Part shown: positions 1 through 13,160 of the stretch, in pieces | Numbering within the stretch: the stretch's first letter is position 1 | Layout of the letters: each line of letters opens with the position of its first letter | Origin: Vespa crabro | Taxonomy: Eukaryota > Arthropoda > Insecta > Hymenoptera > Vespidae | Direction: 5' to 3' | NCBI RefSeq assembly: GCF_910589235.1 | Contig: NC_060957.1 | Coordinates: forward strand, 3,724,312 to 3,788,311 | DNA: 64,000 nt | Notes under the pieces: model-generated | The model's input: only the letters and a program-made list of their open reading frames with translations | Database searches by the model: none | Told to the model about the DNA's origin: nothing | Position numbers and translations under genes: made by a program

Positions 1-2624
1 AAAAAACTAAAATAACGATAATAATGATAATAACGATAATAACTTAAATAACAATACTATGGATTATAACGATTGTAACGGTAAGAAATATAATATCAAT
101 AATAACGATAATATCGATAATAACTTAAATAACAATAGTACAGATAATAACGATTATAACGGTAATATGTATTATATCAATAATAACGATATTAACGATA
201 ATAACAATAAAAACAGTAAAAATAATAATAACGATAATATCGAATATTACGATAATAATAATAATATTAATAATAATATAGGTAATAAATATAGTAACGA
301 TAAAATTAATAATAATAACAATAATAAAAATAATAACGATAATAACGATAAAATAAATAGCAATAGTAACGAAAATAACGATAATAACGGTAATAATTAT
401 AATAACAATAACAATGATAATAACATTAATAACTATAAAAACGATAATAATATTAATAACGAATATTACGATAATATCGATAATCAAAATAATAATAGTA
501 ATAATAATAATAAAAATAACGATAATAAAGGAAGTAGATATAATAAATCTAATAACAATATTAACGATAAAAACAATGAAAAATTAATAATTATAATAAC
601 TATAATAACGAAAATAACGATATTAATGATAATAACGATCATAATGGTTGTAATAATAATAACAATAATAACGTTAATAATAGATAATAACGATAATAAT
701 AATAGTAATAATAACGATATTAACAATAGTAACAATAAAAGACTTAATAATAATTATAACGATAATAACGAAAATAAGGATAATAAAGATAATAACGATA
801 ATACTACTAATCAATATAATAATAACAATTATAAAGTTAATAACAATAATTATAATAATTACAATAATAGTAATAGCGAGAATAATAATAACAATAAAAA
901 TATTAATAATAAGAATAATATTAATAAGAAAAATAATAAAAATAAGGATAACATCGGAAACAAATATAATAACAATAATAACGATATTTACGATAATAAC
1001 TATAAAAACGATTACAAAAATATAAACTGTAATAATGAAAATAACGATAATAATTATAATAATAATAGTAACAATAATAATGAAATTAACGATAAAAACG
1101 ACAAAAAATAATAATAACAATAATAAAGATAATAACGATGAAAACGAAACTTACAATAACATTAATAACGATAAAAAAAGATATTAAGTATAAGAACGAT
1201 AATAATACAAACAATAATAACGATAACAACAATAATTACGATAATAATAAAAACAATATTAAGGATAATAACGATTATAATATTCAATACAATAATAACG
1301 ATAATAATAATATTATCGATATCAGCAACAAAAAAATAATTATAACAATATTAACAATAATAACGATCATTACAGTTATATTAATAATAACAACAATAAC
1401 GATCATAACGATAAAAACGATAATAATATTATTATAACATTAATAAGGATAATAATGATAATAACGATCAGAACAACAATAAAAATAATAATAAGGATAA
1501 TAAAGATGATAACGATCAAAACGGTTATAATAATAACAACAATATTAACGGTTATAACGATAATAACGATAAGAATAATAAAAATAATAACAATAATGAC
1601 AAAAATCACGATAATAACAATAAAAAATATAATTACATTCAAACGATATTAACGATAATAACAATAAAAACAATAATAATAATAATAACGATAAAACGTA
1701 AATAACGATAAAATAATAATAACAACAATAACGATAATAATGGTAATAACGATAATAACAAGAATAAAAATAATAATAACGATTATAACGATAATAATGT
1801 ACATAATGGTTATATAAATAAAAATAATTACAATAAAACCGATAATAATAATAACGATAATAACGATAATAACAATAAAAGGGTTAATAATAATAATAAT
1901 GAAAAAAACTAAAATGAATACAATAAGAATAATAACGATATTAACGATAATACCAATAAAAACGATAATAATAGTAATAACAATCATAACGGTTATAATA
2001 ATAATGACAATAATTAAGATAATAGAGATAATAACGATAACTATAATAACAATAATAACGATAATAACGATTATGTTAAGAATAATAACAATAATAACAA
2101 AAATAACGATAATGACGATAATAACGATAATAATAATTACCACAATAACGATAATAACGATAATCACGATAATAAAGATAAAAATAATAACAATTATAAC
2201 GATAATAACGATAATAACAACAAAAACGATAAAAATAATAATAACGATAATAACGATAATAACGATAATAATGGTTATAATAGTAACAATAATAATAAAA
2301 AAAACGATAATAATAATAACAATAGTAACAATAACAACAATAACGATAACAGCGATAATCAAGATAAAACGGATAATAATAATAACATTAATGTTGATAA
2401 TGGCGATAATAATATTAATAAAAATAATAACGAAAATAACGATAATAACGGTAATAAATATAATAACAATAATAACGATAATAACAATATTAACAACAAG
2501 AAAGGTAATAATAATAATAAGGATAATAACGATAATAACATAACTAATAATAATATCAATAAGAACGATAAAAACGATAATAACGATAATAAAGATAATA
2601 ATCTTAATAATAACGATAATAATG
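1..2624 (+). repeat. GATAATAAC satellite array, segment 1
   Basis: Degenerate tandem array of the 9-bp unit GATAATAAC, read on the + strand. Common variants of the AACGAT junction are AACAAT, AATGAT, AACGAA, AACGGT and AAAGAT. Nearly all changes are substitutions or whole-triplet gains and losses, so triplet phase persists for hundreds of bases and produces Asn/Asp-rich and Ile/Thr-rich open frames that are by-products. No gene or mobile element is visible. The last ~60 bp before the mariner remnant matches the sequence left of 51905, marking the approximate left end of the segmental duplication. The array continues off the left edge. Confidence 0.95.
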
Positions 2625-3173
2625 AGTTGTTCGTAACGTAATATCGTTTTTTTTAATGAAAATAAAATACAATTTTCCTATAAAGAACAAATATTTTATT
2701 AAATTATTTATTGGCCATTCTGGTCCATTACGTTTTGCCATCTTTCTGGTAGTAGAATTATTTGACGATCATAAAATTTTTGGTGTTTCCTGACAAAAAA
2801 CCGATCGAGATGATATTTGACCAACTCATTTGAAGTGAAGGTTTTACCGTCTAAAAATTAAGTGGTTGGAACACTACACCTATTCTGTTGATTAATTCTG
2901 GCCTTTTATGTTGAAATGCATCAGCCGGTTCGTCCAGTTGATGACAGTTGACTTCCGAATTAATTGTTGTGTTATCCGGTAAAATCTTGAAAATAAGATT
3001 CCTTTAAAATCCCACCAAACAGATAGCATCATCTTTTTTTGATGGATATTTTGGATACTTTTGGAAATGCTTTGATCCGGCACATCTTTTTTGCTCCACG
3101 ATCTCTTACATTTGACATTGCTATGTACAACCAATTTTTCGCCTCCAGTAATGATACGCTTCAAAAATGGATT
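2625..3173 (-). mobile_element. mariner-family DNA transposon remnant, copy A
   Basis: 3' two thirds of a mariner element on the minus strand, running from the R1 junction near 3173 down to the satellite. The outer end next to the array contains GAGTTGTTCGTAACGTAAT, followed by a T-rich stretch; this may be the 3' inverted repeat, but no 5' partner remains to confirm it. The 5' third, including the DNA-binding domain, is absent. Compared with the copy at 51905-52586 it lacks about 140 bp near 2862. Both copies share the same left end and the same junction with the R1 fragment, so the truncation predates the duplication. Confidence 0.85.
2709..3173 (-). pseudogene. mariner transposase remnant (C-terminal part), copy A
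   Basis: Broken mariner transposase, an enzyme that would cut and paste its element at TA sites through a DD34D catalytic triad. The minus-strand frame 2892-3164 reads FLKRIITGGEK, CKRSWSKK, then MMLSVWWDFKGI, which carries the first catalytic Asp (VWWD). After that the ~140-bp deletion near 2862 removes the region holding the second Asp and the SDYY box. The frame reopens near the C terminus, where TSNELVKYHL-like codons and an ERWQNVMDQNGQ-like end precede the stop at 2709-2711. The N-terminal helix-turn-helix is missing. It cannot encode an active enzyme. Family call is firm from the VWWD block and from the better-preserved sister copy at 51992-52586. Confidence 0.85.
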
Positions 3174-3723
3174 CTAGAGCTCGAGGAGAACCACTCCCGT
3201 TCTGGTCTGCCGGAACGAACTAACGTCTACCCCTTCAGCGCTGATCTTGATGCACTGGTGGATAGCACCGACTACGTCTGCGTAGATTTTACTCTTGCGT
3301 AGGTTTCAGGTGGATCGCGTCCGGCTTCGTTCTCTTTCTCAGCCTGCCCTTCGATTTGCTCGGCTCCTTTTTCTCCTGCGGTGTGGGTTTTGTCGCCCTC
3401 TGCGAGGGAATTTCCTTATTTTTTTCTTCTTGACGACCTCCGTCCACTTAGTGGCTTCGATCGTCGTCGCCTCTTGCTTCGGTCATATGAGGCTTTCTAC
3501 AGGGAACTGCGGCGGGATTGTAGCTACTCTCTTGTCTGTGCTAACATCTGGTATAGAGTTGGTCCGTGGCCGTTGAGAGACATGGAAGAGGATCCTCGCT
3601 CCCTCATTGACTTTGCTCGAGGTTTATACATAAACTCGAGGCAGTCAATGATCTCCTCCAATTCCGGGAACCCTTGCTTGATCGCATTATATACGCTCGG
3701 CTGTCTAGTCACAGCGCACTCAT
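3174..3723 (-). pseudogene. R1-clade ORF1 (gag-like) fragment, copy A
   Basis: N-terminal half of the ORF1 RNA-binding protein. The frame reads RQPSVYNAIKQGFPELEEII, aligning with RRPNVNNMIKQGLSELEEII of the ORF1 at 16689. The likely start is the ATG at 3723-3721, but one base is missing just after it compared with the copy at 53103, so an upstream ATG at 3841 reads into the frame instead. Another one-base loss near 3613 shifts the frame after KPRAK. The remnant ends at the block aligned with YVDVVGDIHQCF and VRQTRTGGVLLEL of the plus copy. The CCHC zinc knuckles lie beyond the truncation. Not functional. Confidence 0.8.
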
Positions 3724-4328
3724 ATTGGCAAGGAAGATCCTCGCTTGCCCGAGTTTCTCTCTCTCTCTTCATCTTGTATTGTCCCATTCGAAGGCTGAGA
3801 ACCTCCGTTATTGACGCTTTGAGCAGCGATGTCACTTCCAATTGATACTGGATTGTTTTTAATTTCTTGTTATTGAATTTGATTTTTAATTTGATTCTCC
3901 ATAGCTTGTCTTATACTCCAGAGTGCCAGGCCGCCTCTGAACGCCATGTCTCAGGATGAGGGGAGGTGATAACCTTCACAACTACTACCACTGTTGCGAG
4001 AGCATTAGGCTATAAGGGCGTGAATGAAGTATCCGCCATTGCCGGTCACATACTTCCTTCATCGACACCCTGACACTCCCCTGGGTGCGATGCGTTGTCG
4101 CCGGGAGTTTCCACGATAACTGCGCTTTACGAATCATCCAGCACATCTCGTTCGGGCAGCGTCAACGTACCCGATAGACCTCGTGGCCCTGCCGTATACC
4201 TGGCTTGGCGCTCTTACAGGGAACTGACAGCCGTGCCATATGAGCCCTGGTTATATTTTTTTTAGGCAGATTGTACTCTGCGTAGCTCGGGTCCCCACGG
4301 CGCTATTCGTCGAAAGAAAAGAAATGCT
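3724..4328 (-). other. R1-clade 5' leader between UTR unit and ORF1, copy A
   Basis: Non-coding leader of the fragment, homologous to 16072-16688 on the opposite strand; for example CGTTGACGCTGCCC and the context of CAGGGCCACGAGG are shared. Small open frames exist but are not conserved between copies, so I do not call them. Copy A retains 4160-4269, a 110-bp piece missing from the copy at 53104-53600. Confidence 0.75.
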
Positions 4329-4957
4329 CAAATCCTCCCCTCGGTGTAATTATAAAATTAATAATACTGTTTTATTATTAAACTAATTTAGACAAGTTCC
4401 ATTAGCATAACCACGAACTCGTTCGCGTTCCTCCAAATAAATCATTGAATATATAAAACCAGTTGTAGAGTGTCGCGTGATTTTATTTCCTGCAGATCGA
4501 AACGCCTCTGACGCGATGATGATAAGTATTTCATAAACTGCGGACGATATAATGATAAGTACAGCCGTGAGTAATGTAGAACACGCTAATTGCTTATGCT
4601 ATGGCTGCCAATAAGGGCGACACTTGTTCGCCAGAGGTTCGAAAAATTAGCTATAGTTCATGCCACTACCACGTAGATCATGGTCAACTCCACAAGCCAA
4701 CAACAAAGGGCGGCGCATTATTAGTTGCAGTAGTATGTGCAAATTGCGGAGACGACGGAGTGGCCATCGTAATCTAGAATGGATAGTGCTGCATGAGTCC
4801 TCAGTGGACAGTCGTGTCTGCCGTCCAGCCATAGAATATAGGTCGCAAATTTAACACGAATTAGAAGGCAACACAGGCAACATCCGGAATGGAGTCCTTA
4901 GCCACGACAATAAAACCGAACAAATTTTCACATATAATTCGATAGATGTTCGATTTC
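4329..4957 (-). repeat. R1-clade 5'-UTR unit, single copy (copy A)
   Basis: One copy of the ~0.8-kb unit that occurs twice in tandem at 14451-16071. Shared landmarks on the element strand: GACCTATATTCTATGGCTGG, GAGGACTCATG, TTTATTTGGAGGAACGCG and an AT-rich stretch just before the unit end. About 115 bp of the unit's start is missing, and internal spacing differs from the island 2 units. No coding function supported. Confidence 0.75.
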
Positions 4958-7900
4958 TAGTCATGAATATTTTCGTAATTAATATTGATAAAAATGATAA
5001 TAACGATAATAACTATAATAATATTAACGATAATGACGATAAAAGCAATAATAACAATAATAACGATATTAATAATGGCATCGATAATAGCGAAAATAAT
5101 AAAGATAATAATAATAATAATAATAAAAAGAGTAATGATAGTAAAGAAGACTATAACGGTAATAATAAAAACAACGATAATAAGGAAAATAATAGTAATA
5201 ACGATAATAATGATCATACCGAAAATGACGTTAATAACGAAAATAATAACGATAATAATAATAACAATATTAATAATTGTAATAAACATAATAACGCATA
5301 TACAGAAAATAACGATAATAGGAGAAATAAATATAATATTAACCATAATAACACTAATAACTATAATAATAATAATATATATAATAATAATTATAATAAC
5401 AACGAAAATAAGGATAATAATAATAATAACCATAATAACGGTAGTAACGATTATAACGATAATTACAATAATAACGAAAATGATGATAATAATGTTTGTA
5501 ATAATAAAAATAAAAACAATAATAATAGTAATAATAAATATAATAAATATAAAAACGATAATAACAACAATAACGTTACTAAAGATAATAAGAAGGATAA
5601 TACCGATAATAACAGTAATAACGCAAATATCGATAATAATGAATATAACGATAATAACAGCCATAACGATAATGAAAACGATAAAAATAATAATAACGGA
5701 ACTAATAATAATATTATAATAATAATAATCATGATAATAAACATAATAACGATAACAACGATACTTACGATAATAATAAATATAATAATAATTATAATAA
5801 CTATAATAATATTAATTATAATGAGGATAATAATAATAATAACAAAAATAACTATGGAAACGATAAAAAGGATTATAATGAAAATGACGATAAGGACGAC
5901 AATAACAAACGATAATAATAGGTATAATAGTAAGGATAATAACAACTCTAATAGCGATAATAAAGATAATAAAGTTTATAATAATAATTATAATAATAAT
6001 AAAAATTATACCGATAATAACGATAATAAGGGTAATATTGATAACAACGATAATAACGACAATAACGATAATAATATTAATATAATGGCAATAATAATAA
6101 CGACAATAATAATAATGTAAATAATAATAAAGATAATAGCAATAATCAAAACAATGACAACAATAACGTTAATAACGATAATAACAATAATAAGAGTAAT
6201 ATAGATGATGACTAATATAAGGATAATAACGATAATAACGATAATAACGATAATAACGATAATAACGTTCAGAACGATAAAAATAATAACAATAATATCG
6301 ATAATAACGATAATATAAATAACAATAATAACGATAACAACGATTATAACGATAAAAATAATAACGATAATAACATAAATAACGAGAATAATAGTAACAA
6401 TAATAACAATAATAATGGAAATAGCAATAATAACGATAAGTATGATAACATTAATAACAAAAATAACGGTATAAACGATTTTAACGGTAATAATAATAAG
6501 ATTAAAAACGATAAAATCAATAATTATAAAAATAATAATATCGATAACAACGATAATAATAATAACAATAATAACGATAATGACGATAATAACGTGAATA
6601 TTAACAACAGTAATAAAGTTGATAACGATAATAACGATAATAAAAATAATATAGATATTAATAATAATAATATCTACAATAATAAAAATAATAACGTTAA
6701 TAACAAAAATAAAAATATCAACGATATTCACGACAATGACGATAAATCCATAATAATTATAATAACAATAAGAACGATTATAATGATTATAAGGATATTA
6801 AAAATAATTCTAATAATAACGATAATAACAATAACAACGATAACATCAATAACAATAATGACGATGATAAAGACAATAACGATTATAATAAAAAGAATAA
6901 TAACGGTTATAACGTTAATAATAATAATGAAAATAACAACATTAGTAACGATATTAAGTGTAATAACTATAATAACATTATTAATATTAACATAACTACT
7001 ATGATAACGATAATAACGATAAAAGCGATAATAATAATCGCAATAATAAAAATAATAACAATAATAGCGATATAAATGTTATTAACGATTATTTCGGTAA
7101 TAATAATAACACTAATAACGATAATAACGAGAATAATAATAATAATAATAATGATAATAAAGATAATAAAGATTATAACAATACTAATGATAATGATCTA
7201 CAATAATGATGATAATAACGATAATAATAATAACAATATAAAAATTATAACGATAATTACGATACAAACGATAACATCATTAACAATAATGACGATAATA
7301 ACGACAATAAGCATACTAATAGTAAGAATAATAACGGTTGTGACGTTAATAATAATAATAATAACAACAATATTAACGATAATAACGAGATACAACGATA
7401 ATAACGATAATGACGATAACAATTATAAATATAATAACGAAAATAACGATAAAAATTATAACAAAAATGACAATAATAATTGTAGTAATAATAATAGCGA
7501 TAAAAATACTAACAATAATAACAAAAATTACGGTAATAATGATTTTAACGATAATAATAATAACAATAATAACGATCATGTCAATAATAGGGATTATAAT
7601 ATTAACAATAATATCGATAATAAAAATAATTATAAAAATTAAAAATAACGATAACAACGATAATAATAATAACACTAATAACGATAATAACGAAAATATG
7701 AATTACAATAATAACGTTAATAACGCTAATAACGATGTTAATAATTATAATAACAAAGATAATAACTATACTATTGTTAATAACGGTAATAATAATAATA
7801 ATAATAATAATAACGAAAATAATAATAATAACGATAACAATATTAACAATAATAACAATCAAACCGATACTAAACAGAATAATAATATCTATAATAAAGG

Positions 7901-9806
7901 TAATAACGATAATAATAAAAATATTATTAACGATAATAGCGATAATAATGATAATAACTATAATAATCATAGCAAAAACCACAATAATAACGAAAATGAT
8001 GATAACGATGATAATAACGATTATAACGATAATAATAATCATCACAATAATATCGATAATAAAGATAATAACGATAATAGCGCGAATAATAATAACGATA
8101 ACAACGATAATAACAATACTAATAAATACAATAATAAAAATGATAACGGTAATAAAGATAATAACGATAATAATAATAAAAATAATCACCATAATAACGA
8201 TAATAACAGTAATAACGATAATAACAGTAATAACGATAATAATAATAATAACAATAAAAGCGATAATAACAGTCATAAATATATTAAAAATATTACCGAA
8301 AATAACGATACTAAGGATTATTATATTACTATCAATAATTAGGATAAAAACGATAATGTCTATAATAACAATACTAATGGTAATAACGACACTAATAATA
8401 ATAATAATAATAATAACAACAATAAGGATAATAAGGATAATAATAATAATAACAAAATGAAAGATAATAACGATACTAATCATAATAGCGATGAAAATTA
8501 CAACATATATAACGACAATAACAATAATAACGGTAATAATTATAATAACAATAATAAAGATAATGACTGTAATAATAATTCTACTAATAAAAAAAAAATA
8601 ATAATAATAAAAATGTAAATAGAAACGATAATTACGAAAATGATAAAACTAACATAATTAGCGAAAGTAACATTAATAACGATAATAACGATAATAACGG
8701 TAATAATAATAACAATAATAAAGACTATAACGATATTATTAATAACGAAATCAACGATAATAGTAATCAAAATAATAACAATAATAACTGTAATAACGAT
8801 AATATTATTACAGTAATAAAAATAATTACTATAATGACGGTAATAATAATAACGATAATATAAATAATAACGATAATATCTAAAATTATAAAAATAAAAT
8901 AGCGCTAATAACATTAATAATAATAACCATAATAACGATAATAAAGATAATAATATCATTGATAATAATAACATTAACAATAATAATAATAATAATAAAG
9001 ATAATTACGATAATGACGAAAACACCAATAACAATAGTGACGAAATTAACGACCATAACAAAAATAATAATAACAATAATAACGATAATGACGTTAATAA
9101 AGATAATAGCGATAATAGCGGTGTTAATAAAATCTATAATAGCGATAATAAAAATAATTATAAAAATAATAATTACAATAATAACGATAATAACGTTAAT
9201 AGCAATTACAATAATTAAATTAATAATGATAATAACGATATTAACGATAATAATAATAATAATAATAATAACGATAATAACGAAAATTTCGAAAATAATA
9301 ATAATAATAATAATAAAGTACTATCGATAATAACGATTATGACGATAATAATAATAACAATAGTTACGATAATAACGATAATAACGATAATAAATATACT
9401 AATAATAATAACGATTTAAATTATAATAATAATAATAACAATCATAACGATACTAACGATAACAACGATAATAAGATTAATAATAATAAAATCATAACGA
9501 TTATAATGCTTATAAAGTTAATATTAATAACAATAATATCGATAATAACGATGATAAATACAATAACGATAATAATAATAATAATAATAACTACGATAAC
9601 GATAATAACCATAATAATAATAACAATAATATAGATCATAACGAAAATAATGATAATAGTAATAACACTAATAAAGATAATAACGATAATATCTATTATA
9701 ACGATAACAATAATAATGATGATAACGATAACAACTATAATCATAATAACAACAATAACCATCATAACCATAATAACGATAATAATGATAATAACAGTAA
9801 CAATTA

Positions 9807-10302
9807 TCGTCATTATTGTAATTGATGTTATCGTTCCTATCGTAATTGTCGTTATAATTATTATTATTATTGTTATTATTACAATCGTTATAATCGTTAT
9901 TATCGTGTTTGTTGTTATAATTATTATTAACGTTATCATCGTTATTACCGTTATTACAGTTATTACATTTATTTCCGTGTTTATCGCTTTATCGTTATTA
10001 TTATTGTTCTTATCTTTATTATCAATATTATCGTTATTAATATAATTTTCGGTATTATTTTTACTATTATTATTGTTATTATCATTATTATTATTAACGT
10101 TATCATCTTTATCATCGTTATAATTGTTATTATTAGTACCGTTATTATCTTTATAACCGTTATTATTGTTATTATTGTTATTATGATTATCGTGATTATC
10201 GTTATTATCGTAATCGTCGTTCGTAATGTTATTATTATCTTTGTTATTATCGGTTTTATCGTTATTATTATTATCGTTATTATCGTTTATATCTTTTTTA
10301 TC
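9807..10302 (-). repeat. Inverted block of satellite (496 bp)
   Basis: The array switches to the complementary reading (TTATTATCG on +) near 9807 and switches back near 10302. The block is the reverse complement of 58421-58916 in copy B, where the normal orientation is kept, with flanks that line up on both sides (CAGTAACAATTA on the left, TCGTCAATAAGGATAAT on the right). Uniform orientation elsewhere implies that copy A is the derived state. Open frames crossing the junctions are chimeric artefacts. Confidence 0.85.
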
Positions 10303-11315
10303 GTCAATAAGGATAATAATAATAATAAATATAATAACTATAATATTGATAATAATAATAACAATAATAACAATAATAACGATAATATTGATAACAATAA
10401 TAAATATAATTACGATAAAAACGATAATAATGGTAATAACAATAATGATAAAAACGATAATATCGGAAATAATAACAATAGTAATAAAATAAAACCGATT
10501 ATAACGATAATAATAATAACACAAATAATAATAATTGCGATAATAACTATAATGACGTTATCAATAATAACAATAATAACGATAACAACGATAAAAACGA
10601 TAGTACCAATAATAACGTTAATAACAATAATAAGAATAATAAGGATGATAACAATAATAGCGATAATAACGTTTATAACGACAATAATAATAATAACAAT
10701 AATAACGATAATAACGACATTCATAATAATAATAATAATAATATTAATAATAATAATATTATAACGTAACAACTATAATAACGATAATAATAATAACAAT
10801 AAAAACTATAAAAACGAAAATAACAGTAGTAACGATAACAACTATAATCATAATAACAACAATAACCATAATATGGATAATAACAATATTAATAATAACA
10901 ATTCTAAAGATTATATCGATAATAACGATGATAATAATGACATTGACAAAGATAATAACGATAAAAACGATAATAACAATAAGTAAAATAAAATAGTAAC
11001 TATAAAAACTACAATAACGATAATAATAATTACACTAATAACGATAATAACGATTATAACGATAATAACGAAATTAATAATAACAATACTAAAGATAATA
11101 TCGATAATAATATAAAATATAATAACGATAATATCGATAATATCGATAAATAATAATAATAACAATAATCACGATAATAACAGTAATGATTATCATAATA
11201 ATGATAACAATAATAACAATAATAACGATAATATAGATAATAATAGTAATAACAATAAACACGATAATAACGGTAATGATTATAATAATAATAACAATAA
11301 TAACGATAATAACGA

Positions 11316-11685
11316 TAATAAAAATAATAGCGATAATAATAATAAGAACGATAGTAACGATAATAAAGATACTAACGATAATAATAATAATAATAACAAT
11401 AATAACAATAATATCGATAATAATAATATTAATAATAAAACAATAACGCTGGTAAATATTATAACGATAATAATAATGACAATAATAACGATAATAACGA
11501 TAATAAAAATAATAGCGATAATAATAATAAGAACGATAGTAACGATAATAAAGATACTAACGATAATAATAATAATAATAACAATAATAACAATAATATC
11601 GATAATAATAATATTAATAATAAAACAATAACGCTGGTAAATATTATAACGATAATAATAATGACAATAATAACGATAATAACGA
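11316..11685 (+). repeat. 185-bp direct tandem duplication within satellite
   Basis: Two near-identical copies of a 185-bp stretch. The landmark AAGAACGATAGTAACG recurs at 11344 and 11529, and ACGCTGGTAAATATT at 11446 and 11631, both exactly 185 bp apart. The matching region of copy B (about 59850-60030) has one diverged copy, so this duplication happened in copy A after the segmental duplication. Confidence 0.85.
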
Positions 11686-13039
11686 AAATAAAAATAATAA
11701 CAATAAAAATTATAACAATAATAACGATAATGACGGAATTAATAATAACAATAACAAAGATATTAGAAACATCAATAATAACGATAATAACGATAATAAT
11801 GATAATATCGATAATAATAGTAACAGTAATAAAATAATAACGACAATAAGGATTTAGAAGATAATAATAATAACAATCATAACGAAAAAGACGATAGTAA
11901 CGATGAAAGCGGTAATAATGATAATATAACACTAATGATAATAACTATAATAGTAATAATAATAATAATAATTATATAGATAATATTGATTATGACGATA
12001 TTACTAGTAATAACAATAATAACGGTAATAACAATAATTAAATTAATAAGGAGAATAGATATATTAACGATAATAACGTTTATAATAAGTACATTAATTA
12101 CGATAATAACGATAATAACGACAATAATAATAGTATTAGTAACGATAATAATGGTAATAACGATAATAACGATATTAATAAAAATAATATCTACAATAAT
12201 TACATTAATAACGTCCATAATACAAATAATTATAATAACGATAATAACAGTAATAACGATAATATTATTAACGATATTATCGAAAATAAAGATAACATCA
12301 GTGGCAATAATAACGACAATAAAGATAATAATAATTACAATAATAACATTAATAACGATAATAGCGATAACAATAATAACAATAATAACGAGAAAAACGA
12401 TAATAATAATAACAATAATTACGGTAATAACGTTAATAAGGATAATAATAATAGCTACAATATCGATAATAAAAATAATAATAATAGAATGTTACCGATA
12501 ATAACGATAATGACAATAATAATAAAAATAATAATAACAATAATAACGATAAAAACGATACTAACAATAATATTTAGATTAACAATAATACGATAATATC
12601 GATAATAATAATAATAATAATAATAACGATACATGACGATAATAATGATAATAACGTTATTAATAATAATAATATCTGTAATAATAACGATAAAAACGTC
12701 AATAATAAAAATAACAATATTAACGATATTGACGATAATAACGATGAAACGATAATAGCAATAATAACAACAATAACGATAATAACAATATTAACGATAA
12801 TTACGATAATAACAATAACATCAACAACAATAATAACGATAATAATGATAATAAAGATAATAATGATAATAATTATAACGATAATCATAATAACAATAAT
12901 AATGATATTAATAACGATATTAATAATAACGATAATAATAATAACATCAATAACAATAAATGCAATATTAACGATAATAACGATAATAAGGAAAATAACG
13001 ATAATAATAATTATAATAATATAAATAATAACGATATTA

Positions 13040-13160
13040 AAGATATTAATAATTTCAAGAATAGCGATAATAACGATAATTACGAAAACAAAAATAATAT
13101 TAATAACGAGAATGACGATAATAACGATGATAATAATTACATTAATAACGAGAATAACTA
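13040..13160 (+). repeat. Satellite higher-order cassette alpha
   Basis: Recurring non-random variant string with TTCAAGAATAGCGATAATAA, followed within ~100 bp by GATGATAATAATTACATTAA and TAACGAGAATAAC. Diverged relatives lie near 25030-25130, 28350-28470, 35205-35325 and 61210-61330. The last is the segmental-duplication partner; the others are independent dispersals. Confidence 0.6.

Larger units (their letters stand above)
3174..4962 (-). mobile_element. R1-clade non-LTR retrotransposon, 5' fragment (copy A)
   Basis: Minus-strand fragment homologous to the 5' part of the element at 14411-21020. In element order it holds one 5'-UTR unit (about 4957 to 4329), the leader (4328 to 3724) and the first half of ORF1 (3723 to 3174). 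It stops inside ORF1 at the mariner junction, so ORF2 and the 3' end are absent. Losing the 3' end is the reverse of the usual 5' truncation of non-LTR elements, and points to later deletion or recombination. It abuts the satellite at 4962. Confidence 0.85.

Noticed and set aside
59..1111. 350-codon Asn/Asp-rich open frame starting with ATG
   Set aside because: It is the GAT-AAT-AAC reading of the satellite. The same composition recurs through the whole array on this frame, the neighbouring forward frame and all reverse frames, with no conserved start, domain or codon pattern.
4963..6120. 385-codon Asn-rich open frame whose start is conserved in copy B at 54232
   Set aside because: The conserved start (MNIFVINIDKNDN) only reflects the segmental duplication. 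The rest is satellite with triplet-sized indels, and the two copies differ as non-coding repeats do.
7602..8483. Long Ile/Val-rich minus-strand frame that could pass for a membrane protein
   Set aside because: It is the GTT-ATT-ATC reading of the same array. Hydrophobicity is a by-product of composition, and there are no polar loops or charged caps typical of a real membrane protein.
9442..10524. 360-codon minus frame switching from Ile/Val-rich to Asn/Asp-rich and back
   Set aside because: The composition changes occur exactly at the edges of the inverted satellite block 9807-10302, so the frame is a chimera of array readings.
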